DNA from: an uncultured Myxococcales bacterium | GTDB taxonomy: Bacteria > Myxococcota > Myxococcia > Myxococcales > Myxococcaceae | DNA: 64,000 nucleotides | Reading direction: 5' to 3' | NCBI GenBank assembly: GCA_937980205.1 | Contig: CALJKW010000023.1 | Span: forward strand, 33,714 to 97,713 | In this document: one piece after another, positions 41,355 to 49,617 of the stretch | How the letters are laid out: every line of letters begins with the position of its first letter | Position numbering within the stretch: the first letter of the stretch is position 1 | The notes under the pieces: generated by a model | What the model was told of the DNA's origin: nothing | The model's database searches: none | Seen by the model: only the letters and a program-made list of their open reading frames with translations | Made by a program: the position numbers and the translations under genes

Positions 41355-42158
41355 TCAATTCGCCGGGGCGGCGGTCGCCCCGGCTTTGGCCTGCAGCACG
41401 TCGCCGGGGTCGGGGCGGCAGCGCTGCGCGAAGGTCGACGCGTCGAGGAACTGAGCGAACAGGCGGCGCCAGGTGCCCCACGAGTGGCCGCCGTCGTCGA
41501 CGAACACGTGCGAGGCGGGCAGGCGCTTCGCGAGCAGCTGCGCCTTGCCGGTGACGATGTCGCTGCGGCCGTAGCCCAGGTACACCTCGGGGCCCGGCGA
41601 CGCGTCGACGGTGCGCGCGCGCAGCCAGCGCCACGTGTCTTCGGTGTAGTTGCGGCCGTGGAAGCGCTCGGGCGGCGGAGGCTCCCAGCGGTCGAGGCCG
41701 CCCGCATCGCGGATGCGCTGCAGCACTGTCTCTTCGCCCAGGTGCGGCGCCAGCACGAGCAGCCCGTCGAGCCGCCACGGGAAGCTGGCCGCGTAGTGCA
41801 GCGTGCCGAAGCCGCCCATCGACACGCCGACCATCCACACCTGGTCGTAGCGGTTCGCGATCGCGGGGCTCACCACGTAACGGTCGATGGCGTGCGCCTC
41901 GATGCCGCGCATGTAGTACCCGACCGTCGCGTCGGCCGCGACGACGTCGACCGACAGGTTCCGCTTCCGCAGCGCTTCGATGAAGCCCTCGTCGCGGAAG
42001 GTGTGGTCGCGGTCGGCGACTCCGGGGAGGAAGACCATCAGGCACTTCGCCGGCAGCGGCGCCGGGTCGGCCAGCGACTTCATCGGCAGCGGCGCCGACG
42101 TCAGGCGCAGACAACCGGTCAGGACGACCGCAAAGACCGGAACACTGCGCAGGGACAT
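41355..42158 (-). CDS. Esterase-like lipoprotein
   Basis: 267 residues from ATG 42158. Lipobox VLTGC (Cys15). Alpha/beta hydrolase landmarks: MVFLPGVADRDHTF (oxyanion region), MVGVSMGGFGTLHYA (nucleophile Ser near residue 120), a candidate acid in GYGRSDIVTG and His in DDGGHSWGTW. The length and motifs are like antigen-85/esterase-D type hydrolases. It would act in the periplasm or at the outer membrane. It converges with nothing and lies 60 bases downstream of the protease start, on the same strand. A palindromic repeat sits upstream. Confidence 0.78.
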   Translation of the reverse strand: MSLRSVPVFAVVLTGCLRLTSAPLPMKSLADPAPLPAKCLMVFLPGVADRDHTFRDEGFIEALRKRNLSVDVVAADATVGYYMRGIEAHAIDRYVVSPAIANRYDQVWMVGVSMGGFGTLHYAASFPWRLDGLLVLAPHLGEETVLQRIRDAGGLDRWEPPPPERFHGRNYTEDTWRWLRARTVDASPGPEVYLGYGRSDIVTGKAQLLAKRLPASHVFVDDGGHSWGTWRRLFAQFLDASTFAQRCRPDPGDVLQAKAGATAAPAN

Positions 42159-42215
42159 CGGGAAGCCACGGTGAACTGCTGAGGAGGGAAGCGCATTCCC
42201 GCGTTGGTCGCAGAC

Positions 42216-42327
42216 TCCGTTCGCCCTGAGCGGAAGGCCGCGAAGCGGCCTGGAGTCGAAGGGGTCCGTCTGGGTGTCCACCGGCCCGCTTCGACTTCGG
42301 CCTTCGGCCTTCGCTCAGCGTGAACGG
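42216..42327. repeat. Intergenic palindromic repeat, copy C
   Basis: An imperfect inverted pair: CGTTCGCCCTGAGCGG...GAGTCGAAGGGGTCCG (42218-42268) facing CCGCTTCGACTTCGG...CGCTCAGCGTGAACGG (42286-42327). It lies between the sigma-54 activator stop and the esterase start and could also act as a terminator hairpin. Confidence 0.7.
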
Positions 42328-42340
42328 AGGAGGCTGCGGA

Positions 42341-44065
42341 TCACAGCGCCCCCAGCTTCCTCGCTCTTCTCGTGAACGTCTGCGCGTCGACGTTGAGCTC
42401 GCGGGCCGCCCGCCGCACGACCCCGCCGTTGCGCTGCAGCGCCTCGCGCATCAGCTGCAGCTCGAGCTGCTCGAGCCGGGTCTTGAGCGACCGCGGGCCG
42501 CCGCTCGCCGTGGCGACCGCCTGCATCGCGCGCGGCAGCCGCTTCACCGACAACAGCTCCATCGGACCGGAGTAGAGCACCGCCCGCTCGAGCACGTTTC
42601 GCAGCTCGCGGACGTTGCCGGGCCAGTCCCACTTCAAGAGCGCGCCTTCCGCCTGCTCATCGAAGCCGCGCGCCGACTTCCCGTGCGCGGCGTTGAACGC
42701 GTCCACGAACGCGCGCGCGAGCGGGAGGATGTCGTCGGCGCGCTCCTTCAAGCTCGGCACCTCGACGAGGAACGCGCTCAACCGGTAGTAGAGGTCGAGG
42801 CGGAACGCGCCCTTCTTCGCGAGCTCGTGCAGGTCGACGTTGCTCGCGGCGACGACGCGCACGTCGACGCGCTTCACGCTCGCGCCGCCGACGGGCCTCA
42901 CCTCGCCGGTCTCCAGCACGCGCAACAGCTTCGCCTGCAGGTTCGGCGTCGTGTTCTCGATCTCGTCGAGGAAGATGGTGCCTCCGTCGGCGAGCACGAA
43001 CAGGCCGGGGTGGTCGGACACCGCGCCGGTGAACGCGCCCTTCACGTGGCCGAACAGCTCGCTGTCGAGCAGCGTCTCGACGAGCGCGCCGCAGTCCTGC
43101 ACCACGAACGGGGCCTTCGCGCGCGGCGAGAGCCGGTGCAGCCGCCGCGCGAGCACTTCCTTGCCGCTGCCGGTCTCGCCCTGCAGCAGCACCGTCACCT
43201 TGTAGCCGGCGAGCTGGCGCACCTGGCCGACCACCTCGCGCATCGCCTCGCTGTTGAAGCCGGGGCTCTCGTTCGCCTCGATCGCCGTCGCCAGCGGCCG
43301 GCCGCGGTCGCGCAGCACGCGCTCGAGCTCGACCGCCATGCGCTGCTGCTGCAGCTGGCGGCCGTGGGCGCTGACGGCCTGGCGCACCGCCGAGGCCAGC
43401 GCGGGCAGGTCGGTCTCCGGCGGCAGCGTGTGATCGACCTGGCCCTGGTTGAACAGCTCGACGAGGCGCTCGGGCCGCGCCCGGCCGGCGAACACGACGC
43501 GCGGGCGAATCTCCGCGGGTCGGCCGAGCTCTCCGGTCGCGCGCTCGGCGACGCGCGCCGCGAGGCGGACGCGATCGACGGCCTCGGCCTCGTCGCCGAG
43601 CACGAGCAGCGCGGACACGTCTCCGCGCGAGATTGCCGACTCGAGGCCCGCGGAGTCGTCGAGCGTCTCGAGCTGCAGCTCTTCTCCGAAGCTCTGCGAG
43701 AGCGCCTTCGCGAGCGCGGGCGTCGCGCCGGTGACGACGACGCGCACGCGGTACTGCGAGAGGAAGCGCAGCAGCTCGACGTGGCTGTCGTCCTCGAACG
43801 ACTCGAAGCGGATTCCGAGCGACGCGCCGCCGCCGTGATCCGAGTCGTGGCGCCAGCGCACCACGCCGCGCGCGTAGATCTGCGCGCCGGTCGGCAGCGG
43901 GAACGACAGGTCGATCGTCTCACCCTCGTGCGGCGCCTGGCGCTCGGGCGGCCGCGCGATGAGGCCGATGCCCGTCTCCGCGAGATTCACCGACCAACAG
44001 CCATCGAGCTTCGGTGCCGTCGTGACCGGCACGAACACGAGCTTTCGCAGCTCTCCTTCACGCAT
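42341..44065 (-). CDS. PilZ-domain sigma-54-dependent activator (NtrC-type)
   Basis: 574 residues. The N-terminal about 100 residues are a PilZ domain (NLAETGIGLIARP, GARGVVRWRHDSDHG-like strand, ASLGIRFESF). The DxSxxG c-di-GMP motif is weakened (NLAETG) and the RxxxR motif is not obvious, so ligand binding is uncertain. A receiver-like segment (about 105-220) has no obvious phospho-acceptor. The AAA+ domain is complete: Walker A GETGSGKE, GAFTGA, Walker B GGTIFLDEIE, sensor II. The C-terminal Fis-type HTH ends in AARELNVDAQTFTRRARKL. It would activate sigma-54 promoters; one lies 500 bases away at 44547. Confidence 0.88.
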   Translation of the reverse strand: MREGELRKLVFVPVTTAPKLDGCWSVNLAETGIGLIARPPERQAPHEGETIDLSFPLPTGAQIYARGVVRWRHDSDHGGGASLGIRFESFEDDSHVELLRFLSQYRVRVVVTGATPALAKALSQSFGEELQLETLDDSAGLESAISRGDVSALLVLGDEAEAVDRVRLAARVAERATGELGRPAEIRPRVVFAGRARPERLVELFNQGQVDHTLPPETDLPALASAVRQAVSAHGRQLQQQRMAVELERVLRDRGRPLATAIEANESPGFNSEAMREVVGQVRQLAGYKVTVLLQGETGSGKEVLARRLHRLSPRAKAPFVVQDCGALVETLLDSELFGHVKGAFTGAVSDHPGLFVLADGGTIFLDEIENTTPNLQAKLLRVLETGEVRPVGGASVKRVDVRVVAASNVDLHELAKKGAFRLDLYYRLSAFLVEVPSLKERADDILPLARAFVDAFNAAHGKSARGFDEQAEGALLKWDWPGNVRELRNVLERAVLYSGPMELLSVKRLPRAMQAVATASGGPRSLKTRLEQLELQLMREALQRNGGVVRRAARELNVDAQTFTRRARKLGAL

Positions 44066-44130
44066 CTGCTGCGCCTCATACGCCTCGAACGCGGTACGAC
44101 AGAAGGCGCAAGGTCACACACATCACAACA

Positions 44131-44403
44131 TCAGCGCTTCGCCGGCGGCGGCGGCGGCGGCGGAGCGACGGCCGGCGGAGGAGGAGGCGGCGGCGCGACG
44201 TCCGGAGGCAGCGGTGACGGCGGCGCGCCGGCCAGCGGAGGCACCGGCGGCGGAGGCAGCTCTCCGCGCAGCGCGAGACCCGGCGAGCTCGCCGGCACGT
44301 GAGGGTCGAACACGCGGCTGTGTCGGCCTCTGGTGTACGGGCGCAGCAGCAGGTGACCTGCGGTGAGCAGCAACGACACGACGAGGTTCACGGCCGTTGG
44401 CAT
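44131..44403 (-). CDS. Small membrane protein with Pro-rich tail
   Basis: 90 residues from ATG 44403. One hydrophobic helix (AVNLVVSLLLTAGHLLL) is followed by basic and Arg-rich residues and a long poly-Pro/Ala/Val tail (PPPPVPPLAGAPPS) ending PAKR. No domain is recognised. It lies between the PilZ-type activator and the sigma-54 promoter, read towards the activator, and could be a small envelope partner. Its codon use is normal, but it may also be a spurious ORF. Confidence 0.45.
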   Translation of the reverse strand: MPTAVNLVVSLLLTAGHLLLRPYTRGRHSRVFDPHVPASSPGLALRGELPPPPVPPLAGAPPSPLPPDVAPPPPPPPAVAPPPPPPPAKR

Positions 44404-44608
44404 ATCCGAGATCGCCTCGCGCGTGAGCGCCGCGCCTCGAAACTGAGGCACGCGCCATCGCGGACTTGAGTCGCCGCGCTTCACCGTGCACGTGGGAGTG
44501 ACCGCTTCAGCGCGTGCAGGGTCCGCGTGATCAGCCGGTTACCGGTTGGTCCCATGCTTGCTCTGACGCGCTGCGCGACCAGCACTCAACAACCAGGTGA
44601 GGAACGAC
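44404..44608. other. 205-base divergent promoter region
   Basis: Lies between the small Pro-rich protein (minus) and the heme operon (plus). It holds a palindrome CCGGTTACCGG (44535-44545) immediately before a sigma-54-type promoter (44546-44562). A direct repeat CCGGTTA/CCGGTTG is part of it. No other gene is supported. Confidence 0.55.
44546..44562 (+). promoter_or_regulatory. Candidate sigma-54 (-24/-12) promoter
   Basis: TTGGTCCCATGCTTGCT has GG at 44548-44549 and GC at 44560-44561, exactly 10 bases apart, with TTGC followed by T as in the YTGGCACG-N4-TTGCW consensus. The predicted start site is near 44573, leaving about 36 bases of leader before the ATG at 44609. An upstream activator gene of the sigma-54 class is close by. 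Confidence 0.6.
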
Positions 44609-45742
44609 ATGCGAAGCAGCGCGTTGATCATCGCGCTCGCGTGCTCGGGCTGCGTCGGCGGCGAGAAGATTCGTCCGCCCGACGCCGGCTCGGACGCGGG
44701 CTCCGATGCGGGCGAACAGAGCGAAGATGCGGGACCTCCGAAGCCGCTCGACACCATCTTCTCCATCGGCGTGCTCGACAACTCGGGCGGCATTCCGCAG
44801 TCGGCGCCGCTCGTCGGGCTGTTGTTCGAGCAGGGCGTGCACGGGCCGTCGGTCGTCGTCGCGAAGCGCGTGGCGACTCCGCCGACGCTCGACGGCGTGG
44901 CGAGCGACTGGGTCGGGCTTCCCGAGAGCATGGTGCCGTTGCTCACGCGCGGCGGAGCGGTGGGCATGTCCCAGGCCGAGTGGGACCAGGAGTGCGCCGC
45001 GCTCTACGGGCGTACGATGCTCTACGACTTCGGCATCCCGACCGTCGCGGTGCGCGCGGCGTACGACAGCGAGCGCATCTACTTCCTGCTGCAGTGGGCG
45101 GACCCGAGCGAGAACCGCGAGCGCGACACGTGGTTCGTCGACGGCGGTACGTGGGTGCGCTCTCGCGCGAACGAGGACCGGGCGACCCTCGGGTTCGACA
45201 TCGGCGCGAGCACTCCGGCGTTTCAGGCGATCGGGTGCTCGGGCGCGTGTCACCTCAACGAGCGCATCGGCGACGTGAGCGACGCGGGCCGCGCGTACCG
45301 CACGCGCATGCACACGAACCAGCAGGGCGAGGTGCTCGACATCTGGACGTGGCGCGCGGCGACGACCGATCCGATGCGCGCGGCGGACGACGGCTACATC
45401 GACGAGATCTCGCGCAAGGCCGACGGCACGGCCGACTGGATCGTGCAGAACCAGGTCACGCTCGACGGCGGTCTGGTCGTGCCGGCGTTCATGTCGGCGA
45501 TGGGTGTGAACGCGAACCCGCCGTGGCTGATGAAGCCGGACGCGGGGCCGGGCACCGTGCCGTTCGACGGCACGGGCGCGCTGCCGACGGCACGGCTGCC
45601 CGGCTGGTTGATGCAGAAGGCGTCGCCCAACCGCGACGACGTCAGCGCCGTCGGGCGCTGGGCCGGCGGCTACTGGACGGTCGAGCTCTCGCGCGCCCTC
45701 ACCACCGCGGATCCCCGCGACGTGCAGTTCCCGCTCCGATGA
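44609..45742 (+). CDS. Heme-binding lipoprotein, ethylbenzene-dehydrogenase-like domain with CX3CH
   Basis: 377 residues; GAGG lies 8-9 bases upstream of ATG 44609, a fair ribosome site. Lipobox CSGC (Cys15), then an acidic Asp/Gly tether (DAGSDAGSDAGE). The body begins with a hydrophobic/Gly region and then VAKRVATPPTLDG-like and TVAVRAAYDSERIYFLLQWADPSE, the strand pattern of the ethylbenzene dehydrogenase heme-b domain. The motif GCSGACH near residue 213 is a heme-c-like CX3CH with one extra residue; a canonical site would be CX2CH. Start of a five-gene overlapping operon. It probably sits at the outer membrane and carries or contacts heme. Confidence 0.72.
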   Translation: MRSSALIIALACSGCVGGEKIRPPDAGSDAGSDAGEQSEDAGPPKPLDTIFSIGVLDNSGGIPQSAPLVGLLFEQGVHGPSVVVAKRVATPPTLDGVASDWVGLPESMVPLLTRGGAVGMSQAEWDQECAALYGRTMLYDFGIPTVAVRAAYDSERIYFLLQWADPSENRERDTWFVDGGTWVRSRANEDRATLGFDIGASTPAFQAIGCSGACHLNERIGDVSDAGRAYRTRMHTNQQGEVLDIWTWRAATTDPMRAADDGYIDEISRKADGTADWIVQNQVTLDGGLVVPAFMSAMGVNANPPWLMKPDAGPGTVPFDGTGALPTARLPGWLMQKASPNRDDVSAVGRWAGGYWTVELSRALTTADPRDVQFPLR

Positions 45743-46173
45743 GACGCCTCATTCTCATTTCGATGCTGGGGCTCGCCTGCTGGCGCGGCCCCGAGGTGGG
45801 CGACGAGCAGATGCAGATGCTCTCGCCTGACGGCGGCCGGCTGATGACGTTCCAGGAGCTCGCCACCGAGGTGTTCGAGCCGAGCTGCGCGACGTCGTTC
45901 TGCCACAAGCCGGATCCTCCGCCGGCGGCGCCGATGTCGATGGAGCACGCGAAGGTGTACGCCGAGATCGTCGACGTCGCCTCGAGCCAGAAGCCGATGC
46001 TCAAGCGGGTGGCGCCCGGGGATCCGGCGAACAGCTACGTCGTCATCAAGATGCGCGCGTCCACCGCGGCCGCGCACGGCACGACGCGGATGCCGCTCAA
46101 CAAGCCCGAGGTGGCGGAGGAGCTGATTCAGCAGGTCGAGGCGTGGATCTTACGGGGCGCGCCGAATGACTGA
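45739..46173 (+). CDS. Cytochrome-c-like lipoprotein with CX4CH
   Basis: 144 residues. Start ATG overlaps the previous stop (ATGA 45739-45742). Lipobox LGLAC (Cys14). FEPSCATSFCHKPDPP contains CX4CH. The later SYVVIKM...TRMPLNKPEV and WILRGAP are the distal Met-ligand and C-terminal helix pattern seen in small monoheme domains of planctomycete/myxobacterial lipoproteins. Heme attachment with CX4CH is uncommon but known. Electron carrier at the outer membrane or periplasm is inferred. Its stop is inside the first codons of the next ORF (8-base overlap). Confidence 0.7.
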   Translation: MRRLILISMLGLACWRGPEVGDEQMQMLSPDGGRLMTFQELATEVFEPSCATSFCHKPDPPPAAPMSMEHAKVYAEIVDVASSQKPMLKRVAPGDPANSYVVIKMRASTAAAHGTTRMPLNKPEVAEELIQQVEAWILRGAPND

Positions 46174-47458
46174 GCAGTCCAAAGGGGCGCGCACCCTGAG
46201 CGGAGGCGCCAAAGGCGCCGAAGTCGAAGGGTTCGGGCGATCTGGGCAGAGCCTTCTCGAAGACGACGCCAGCAGCGCCCGGACCCATTCGACTGCGCGC
46301 GGTCCGCATTCGCGGCCGCGCTCCGCTCAGGGTGCACGCCTTCGTCAAGCGCTCGCCGCGGCCATCGCCATCGCGGGGATCATCTGGGCCACCGCCGCCT
46401 CGGCCGGCGCGACGTCGACCGTGTCCGGCTCCGCGTACATCGACTACTGGTACCTCTCGAGCGAAGAGGCGCGCGCGGCGTCGCTGCAGCCGATCACTCC
46501 CGAGGCGGCCATCAAGATCGAGGTCGACGTTCACGAGAACGTCTCCTTCTCGGCGCGCATGTGCTTCGGGTGTCACGGCATCGAGATCGACCGCGCGCAC
46601 ATCGACTTCACGCCGAGCCAGTACTTCAACGTGCAGCTCGGCCGCGTCGGCGTCCCGTTCGGCGAGTTTTCGGTGCGCTACGACCCGACCAGCCACCGCA
46701 CGGTCAGCAAGCCGCTCATCTACGAGATGGGCCGCATGCCGTACTACGGCAAGAACCACTTCAACCTCGGCGTGGTGCCGATGCCGTACGTCGACACCGG
46801 CGCGGTCGTCTACGGCCAGGTCTGGTTCGGCGAGAACGTGCAGCTCTGGTACGGCGCCTACGCGGTCGGCGGCTACAAGGGCACCAACGACGTCGACTGG
46901 GTGTCGATGCGTACGCCGTACTACCTCGACAACAACCGCTGGCCGACCGGAGGCGGCCGCGCGGTGCTCACCATCTCCGGCAACCCGGGCTCGGCGTTCA
47001 GGGATCTCACGCTCGGCTTCTCGGGCATGCACGGGTTCTACGACCCGGAGGAGAAGAAGAAGTACTCGGCGTTCGGCGTCGACCTCTCGCTGCGCGTCGG
47101 GCCGGTGACGCTGCGTGCCGAGGGCGCGTACCTGCGCATGAACGTCGACCCCGACGTCCGCGGGTACCGCTACCAGCTCGTCGACCCGTGGTTCGAGAAG
47201 GGCGGCTTCTACGCCGAGCTCGAGCACCCGATCGGCCCGTACGTCATCGCGCTGTACCGGTTCGATCTCTTCCGCCGCGTCGGCGCGCCGCTGCCCGGGC
47301 AGCTGCTCACGTACGACAGCCGAATCCTCCGCTACACCGGCGCGCTGCAGGTGCTGCTCGGCGAGTCCGTCTTCTTGAAGGGCAGCTACGAGTACTGGTG
47401 GTTCACCGACTTCCCCGCGTCGCACTCGGCCCACTTCGGACTCGGAGGCATGTTTTGA
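46166..47458 (+). CDS. Outer-membrane beta-barrel protein with an internal CXXCH and a repeat-encoded N-terminus
   Basis: 430 residues. The only usable in-frame start is ATG 46166, since no ATG, GTG or TTG follows before the signal peptide. Residues about 10-57 are encoded by palindromic-repeat DNA (46192-46335). A hydrophobic signal (ALAAAIAIAGIIWATAASA) follows at about 60-79. The mature part alternates strands (YIDYWYLSSEE, KIEVDVHENVSFSARM), then CFGCHGIEID with a CXXCH near residue 133, and many aromatic strands to GLGGMF at the end, a barrel pattern ending in Phe. Porin- or conduit-like. It follows heme lipoproteins and precedes a kinase. Confidence 0.7.
   Translation: MTEQSKGARTLSGGAKGAEVEGFGRSGQSLLEDDASSARTHSTARGPHSRPRSAQGARLRQALAAAIAIAGIIWATAASAGATSTVSGSAYIDYWYLSSEEARAASLQPITPEAAIKIEVDVHENVSFSARMCFGCHGIEIDRAHIDFTPSQYFNVQLGRVGVPFGEFSVRYDPTSHRTVSKPLIYEMGRMPYYGKNHFNLGVVPMPYVDTGAVVYGQVWFGENVQLWYGAYAVGGYKGTNDVDWVSMRTPYYLDNNRWPTGGGRAVLTISGNPGSAFRDLTLGFSGMHGFYDPEEKKKYSAFGVDLSLRVGPVTLRAEGAYLRMNVDPDVRGYRYQLVDPWFEKGGFYAELEHPIGPYVIALYRFDLFRRVGAPLPGQLLTYDSRILRYTGALQVLLGESVFLKGSYEYWWFTDFPASHSAHFGLGGMF
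46192..46335. repeat. Intergenic palindromic repeat, copy B, inserted inside the barrel gene
   Basis: CACCCTGAGCGGAGGCGCC...GTCGAAGGG (46192-46231) and, inverted, CCCATTCGACTGCGCGCGG...GCTCAGGGTGC (46284-46335) form a long imperfect hairpin. The middle contains GGGCGATCTGGGCAG, the reverse complement of a piece of copy A. It keeps the barrel gene's reading frame open. Confidence 0.75.
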
Positions 47459-49617
47459 GTCAGAAGTTCGGAAAGTACTCGGTGGTCTACCGGCTCGGCG
47501 CCGGCGGCATGGCCGAGGTCTTCAAGTGCCGGCTCTCGGGCATCGGCGGCTTCTCGAAGCTCGTGGTGGTGAAGCGCATCCGCCCCGAGCTGGTCCGCGA
47601 TCCGAGCTTCCTGCACATGTTCCTCGACGAGGCGCGCATCGCCGCGAACCTGCAGCACCCGAACGTGGTGCAGCTGTTCGAGATCGACCAGGCAGAAGGG
47701 CTGCCGTACATCGCGATGGAGTACGTGCGCGGCCCCACGCTCTCGCTGATTAACCGCGAGGAGCGGAAGCGAGGGAACCGGAGCGGCGGCGCGGTCGCTC
47801 GGATCATGGCCGGCATCTGCGCGGGGCTGCACTACGCCCACCGCGCGACCGACGAGCGGGGCACCGCGCTCGGCATCGTCCATCGCGACGTCAGCCCGCA
47901 GAACATCATCGTCTCGATGGAGGGCGTGCCGAAGCTGCTCGACTTCGGCGTGGCGAAGGCGCGCGGGCAGCTCGCGCACACGACCGCGGGGGCGCTGAAG
48001 GGCAAGCTCAAGTTCATGGCGCCGGAGCAGTTCGTGCCGGGCGGCAGCATCACGCCGGCGGTCGACGTGTTCGCGGCGGGCGTCTGCCTCTACGAGGCGA
48101 TGACGCACCAGCTGCCCTACGGCGGCGAGACCGAGATCGACGTGATGCGCAACGCGGCGGCGGGCAAGTTCCCGCGGCCGTCGGAGCTCGTGCCGCTCAT
48201 CGACTCGCGCCTCGAGGAGCTGATCCTCTGGGCGATGGCGCCGAACCCGGCGAACCGCTGCCCCGACGCGCGGGCGCTGCAGCTCGCGCTGGAGGACTAC
48301 GCGGACCGCGAGGCGTGCTCGCAGGCCGAGCTCGCGCGGTACCTCGACGGGCTCTTCCCCGACGCGACCGGCGACACGCAGCTTAAGACGGCGTACGTCG
48401 ACGTCGACGATCACGACATCCTCGGGCCGCCGACGAGCGCGTCGGTGGTGCGGCGGACGTTGGAGATGCGCGCCGCGAGGCACCCGCCCGCGACTCCGCC
48501 GCCGGTCGAGCCCGAGCTGGAGATCGACGTCGAGCTGCCTGCACGCCGCGAGAGCCGCGCGCCCATGTGGGGCGCCGTCGCCGCGGTCGCGGTGATCGCC
48601 GTGTTCGCGCTCGCGATCGCGGTGACGCGACAGGCTCCCGCCTTCACGGTTGCGCCCGCGGTGCCGGACGCCGGAGTCCTCGTCCAGGCGCCTCCCCCAG
48701 CGCCTGTCGGGCCCGTCGTTCCGGTGCCGCGGCGCAACGTCGAGCCGCTGCTCGCCGCGGCGCACGAGGCGCTCGACAAGGGGCACTACGCCGAGGCCGC
48801 CGCGCTCGCGCGCGCCGTGCTGTCGGAGCACCTCGACGAGCCGCGCGCCACCGCGCTGCTGCTCGAGGCCACCTCGTTCGAGCGGGCGCGGGAGCGCGAT
48901 CGCGAGCGCGAGACGCCCCCGGTGATTCTGCAGGTGCCCGGGCCGGTCGTGCCGACGCCTCCGCCGGTGCCGCAGCCGCAGCGCCGGGCGGTGCGCGAGC
49001 CCGCGCCGTCGCGGGGCACGCTGAGCATCGAGACCGACCCGCTCGCGCAGGTGCAGGTCAACGGCAAGCCGCTGGGCTGGTCTCCGATCGACAAGGTGTC
49101 GCTGTCTCCGGGCACGTACCTGGTGCGGGCGACGCACCAGAAGCGGCAGCAGGTCGAGCGCGAGGTGCGCATCGTCGCGGGGCGCGACACGCGCGTGTCG
49201 ATCGATCTGCCCGAGCTGCCGCGCGAGCGGGAGCCCGAGCCGGCGCCGGTCGAGGAGGAGAAGCCCGCGCCGCCTCCCGCGCCGCCGCCTCCTCCGCCGG
49301 TCGTGGAGGCGAAGCGCGAGCCGGCGAAGCCGGTGGCCGCGGCGGCGCCGGCGCCGGCGCCCGCGAGCCCGCCCAGCTTCGGCTACGAGCTCGAGTGTCC
49401 CGAGGAGGCGCACCTGGTGCGCGGCTCGACGCACGAGATCTGGTGTGAGGCCGGCGGCCTGCGCGAGGGCCCGTACCTGCGGCTGTGGCCGAACGGCAAG
49501 AAGGCCGTGCAGGGCGAGTTCCGCCGCGGGAAGAAGCACGGCCGCTGGCTCGAGTTCTACGAGGGAGGCGGTGAGCGCAGCCGGGTCGAGTGGCGGCGGG
49601 GAGTTCAGATGTGGTGA
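47455..49617 (+). CDS. Transmembrane Ser/Thr kinase with PEGA and MORN-like outer part
   Basis: 720 residues from TTG 47455, overlapping the barrel stop (TTGA). Kinase domain: GAGGMAEVF (15-23), K40, HRDVSPQN (143-150), DFG (163-165), so active. A linker with Pro and acidic stretches leads to a membrane helix at about 370-388 (VAAVAVIAVFALAIAV). The outer part has TPR-like helices, a PEGA domain at about 519-588 (RGTLSIETDPLAQVQVNGKP), another Pro-rich linker, and MORN/YwqK-like strands at the end (YLRLWPNGKKAVQGEFRRGKKHGRW). It is within the heme operon and might report on its redox state. Confidence 0.88.
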   Translation: MSQKFGKYSVVYRLGAGGMAEVFKCRLSGIGGFSKLVVVKRIRPELVRDPSFLHMFLDEARIAANLQHPNVVQLFEIDQAEGLPYIAMEYVRGPTLSLINREERKRGNRSGGAVARIMAGICAGLHYAHRATDERGTALGIVHRDVSPQNIIVSMEGVPKLLDFGVAKARGQLAHTTAGALKGKLKFMAPEQFVPGGSITPAVDVFAAGVCLYEAMTHQLPYGGETEIDVMRNAAAGKFPRPSELVPLIDSRLEELILWAMAPNPANRCPDARALQLALEDYADREACSQAELARYLDGLFPDATGDTQLKTAYVDVDDHDILGPPTSASVVRRTLEMRAARHPPATPPPVEPELEIDVELPARRESRAPMWGAVAAVAVIAVFALAIAVTRQAPAFTVAPAVPDAGVLVQAPPPAPVGPVVPVPRRNVEPLLAAAHEALDKGHYAEAAALARAVLSEHLDEPRATALLLEATSFERARERDRERETPPVILQVPGPVVPTPPPVPQPQRRAVREPAPSRGTLSIETDPLAQVQVNGKPLGWSPIDKVSLSPGTYLVRATHQKRQQVEREVRIVAGRDTRVSIDLPELPREREPEPAPVEEEKPAPPPAPPPPPPVVEAKREPAKPVAAAAPAPAPASPPSFGYELECPEEAHLVRGSTHEIWCEAGGLREGPYLRLWPNGKKAVQGEFRRGKKHGRWLEFYEGGGERSRVEWRRGVQMW

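Noticed and set aside
44527..46173. Plus-strand frame starting before the heme lipoprotein
   Set aside because: Only its last part (45739-46173) is a real gene. The upstream part is a shadow of 44609-45742 with Arg/Ala-rich sequence.
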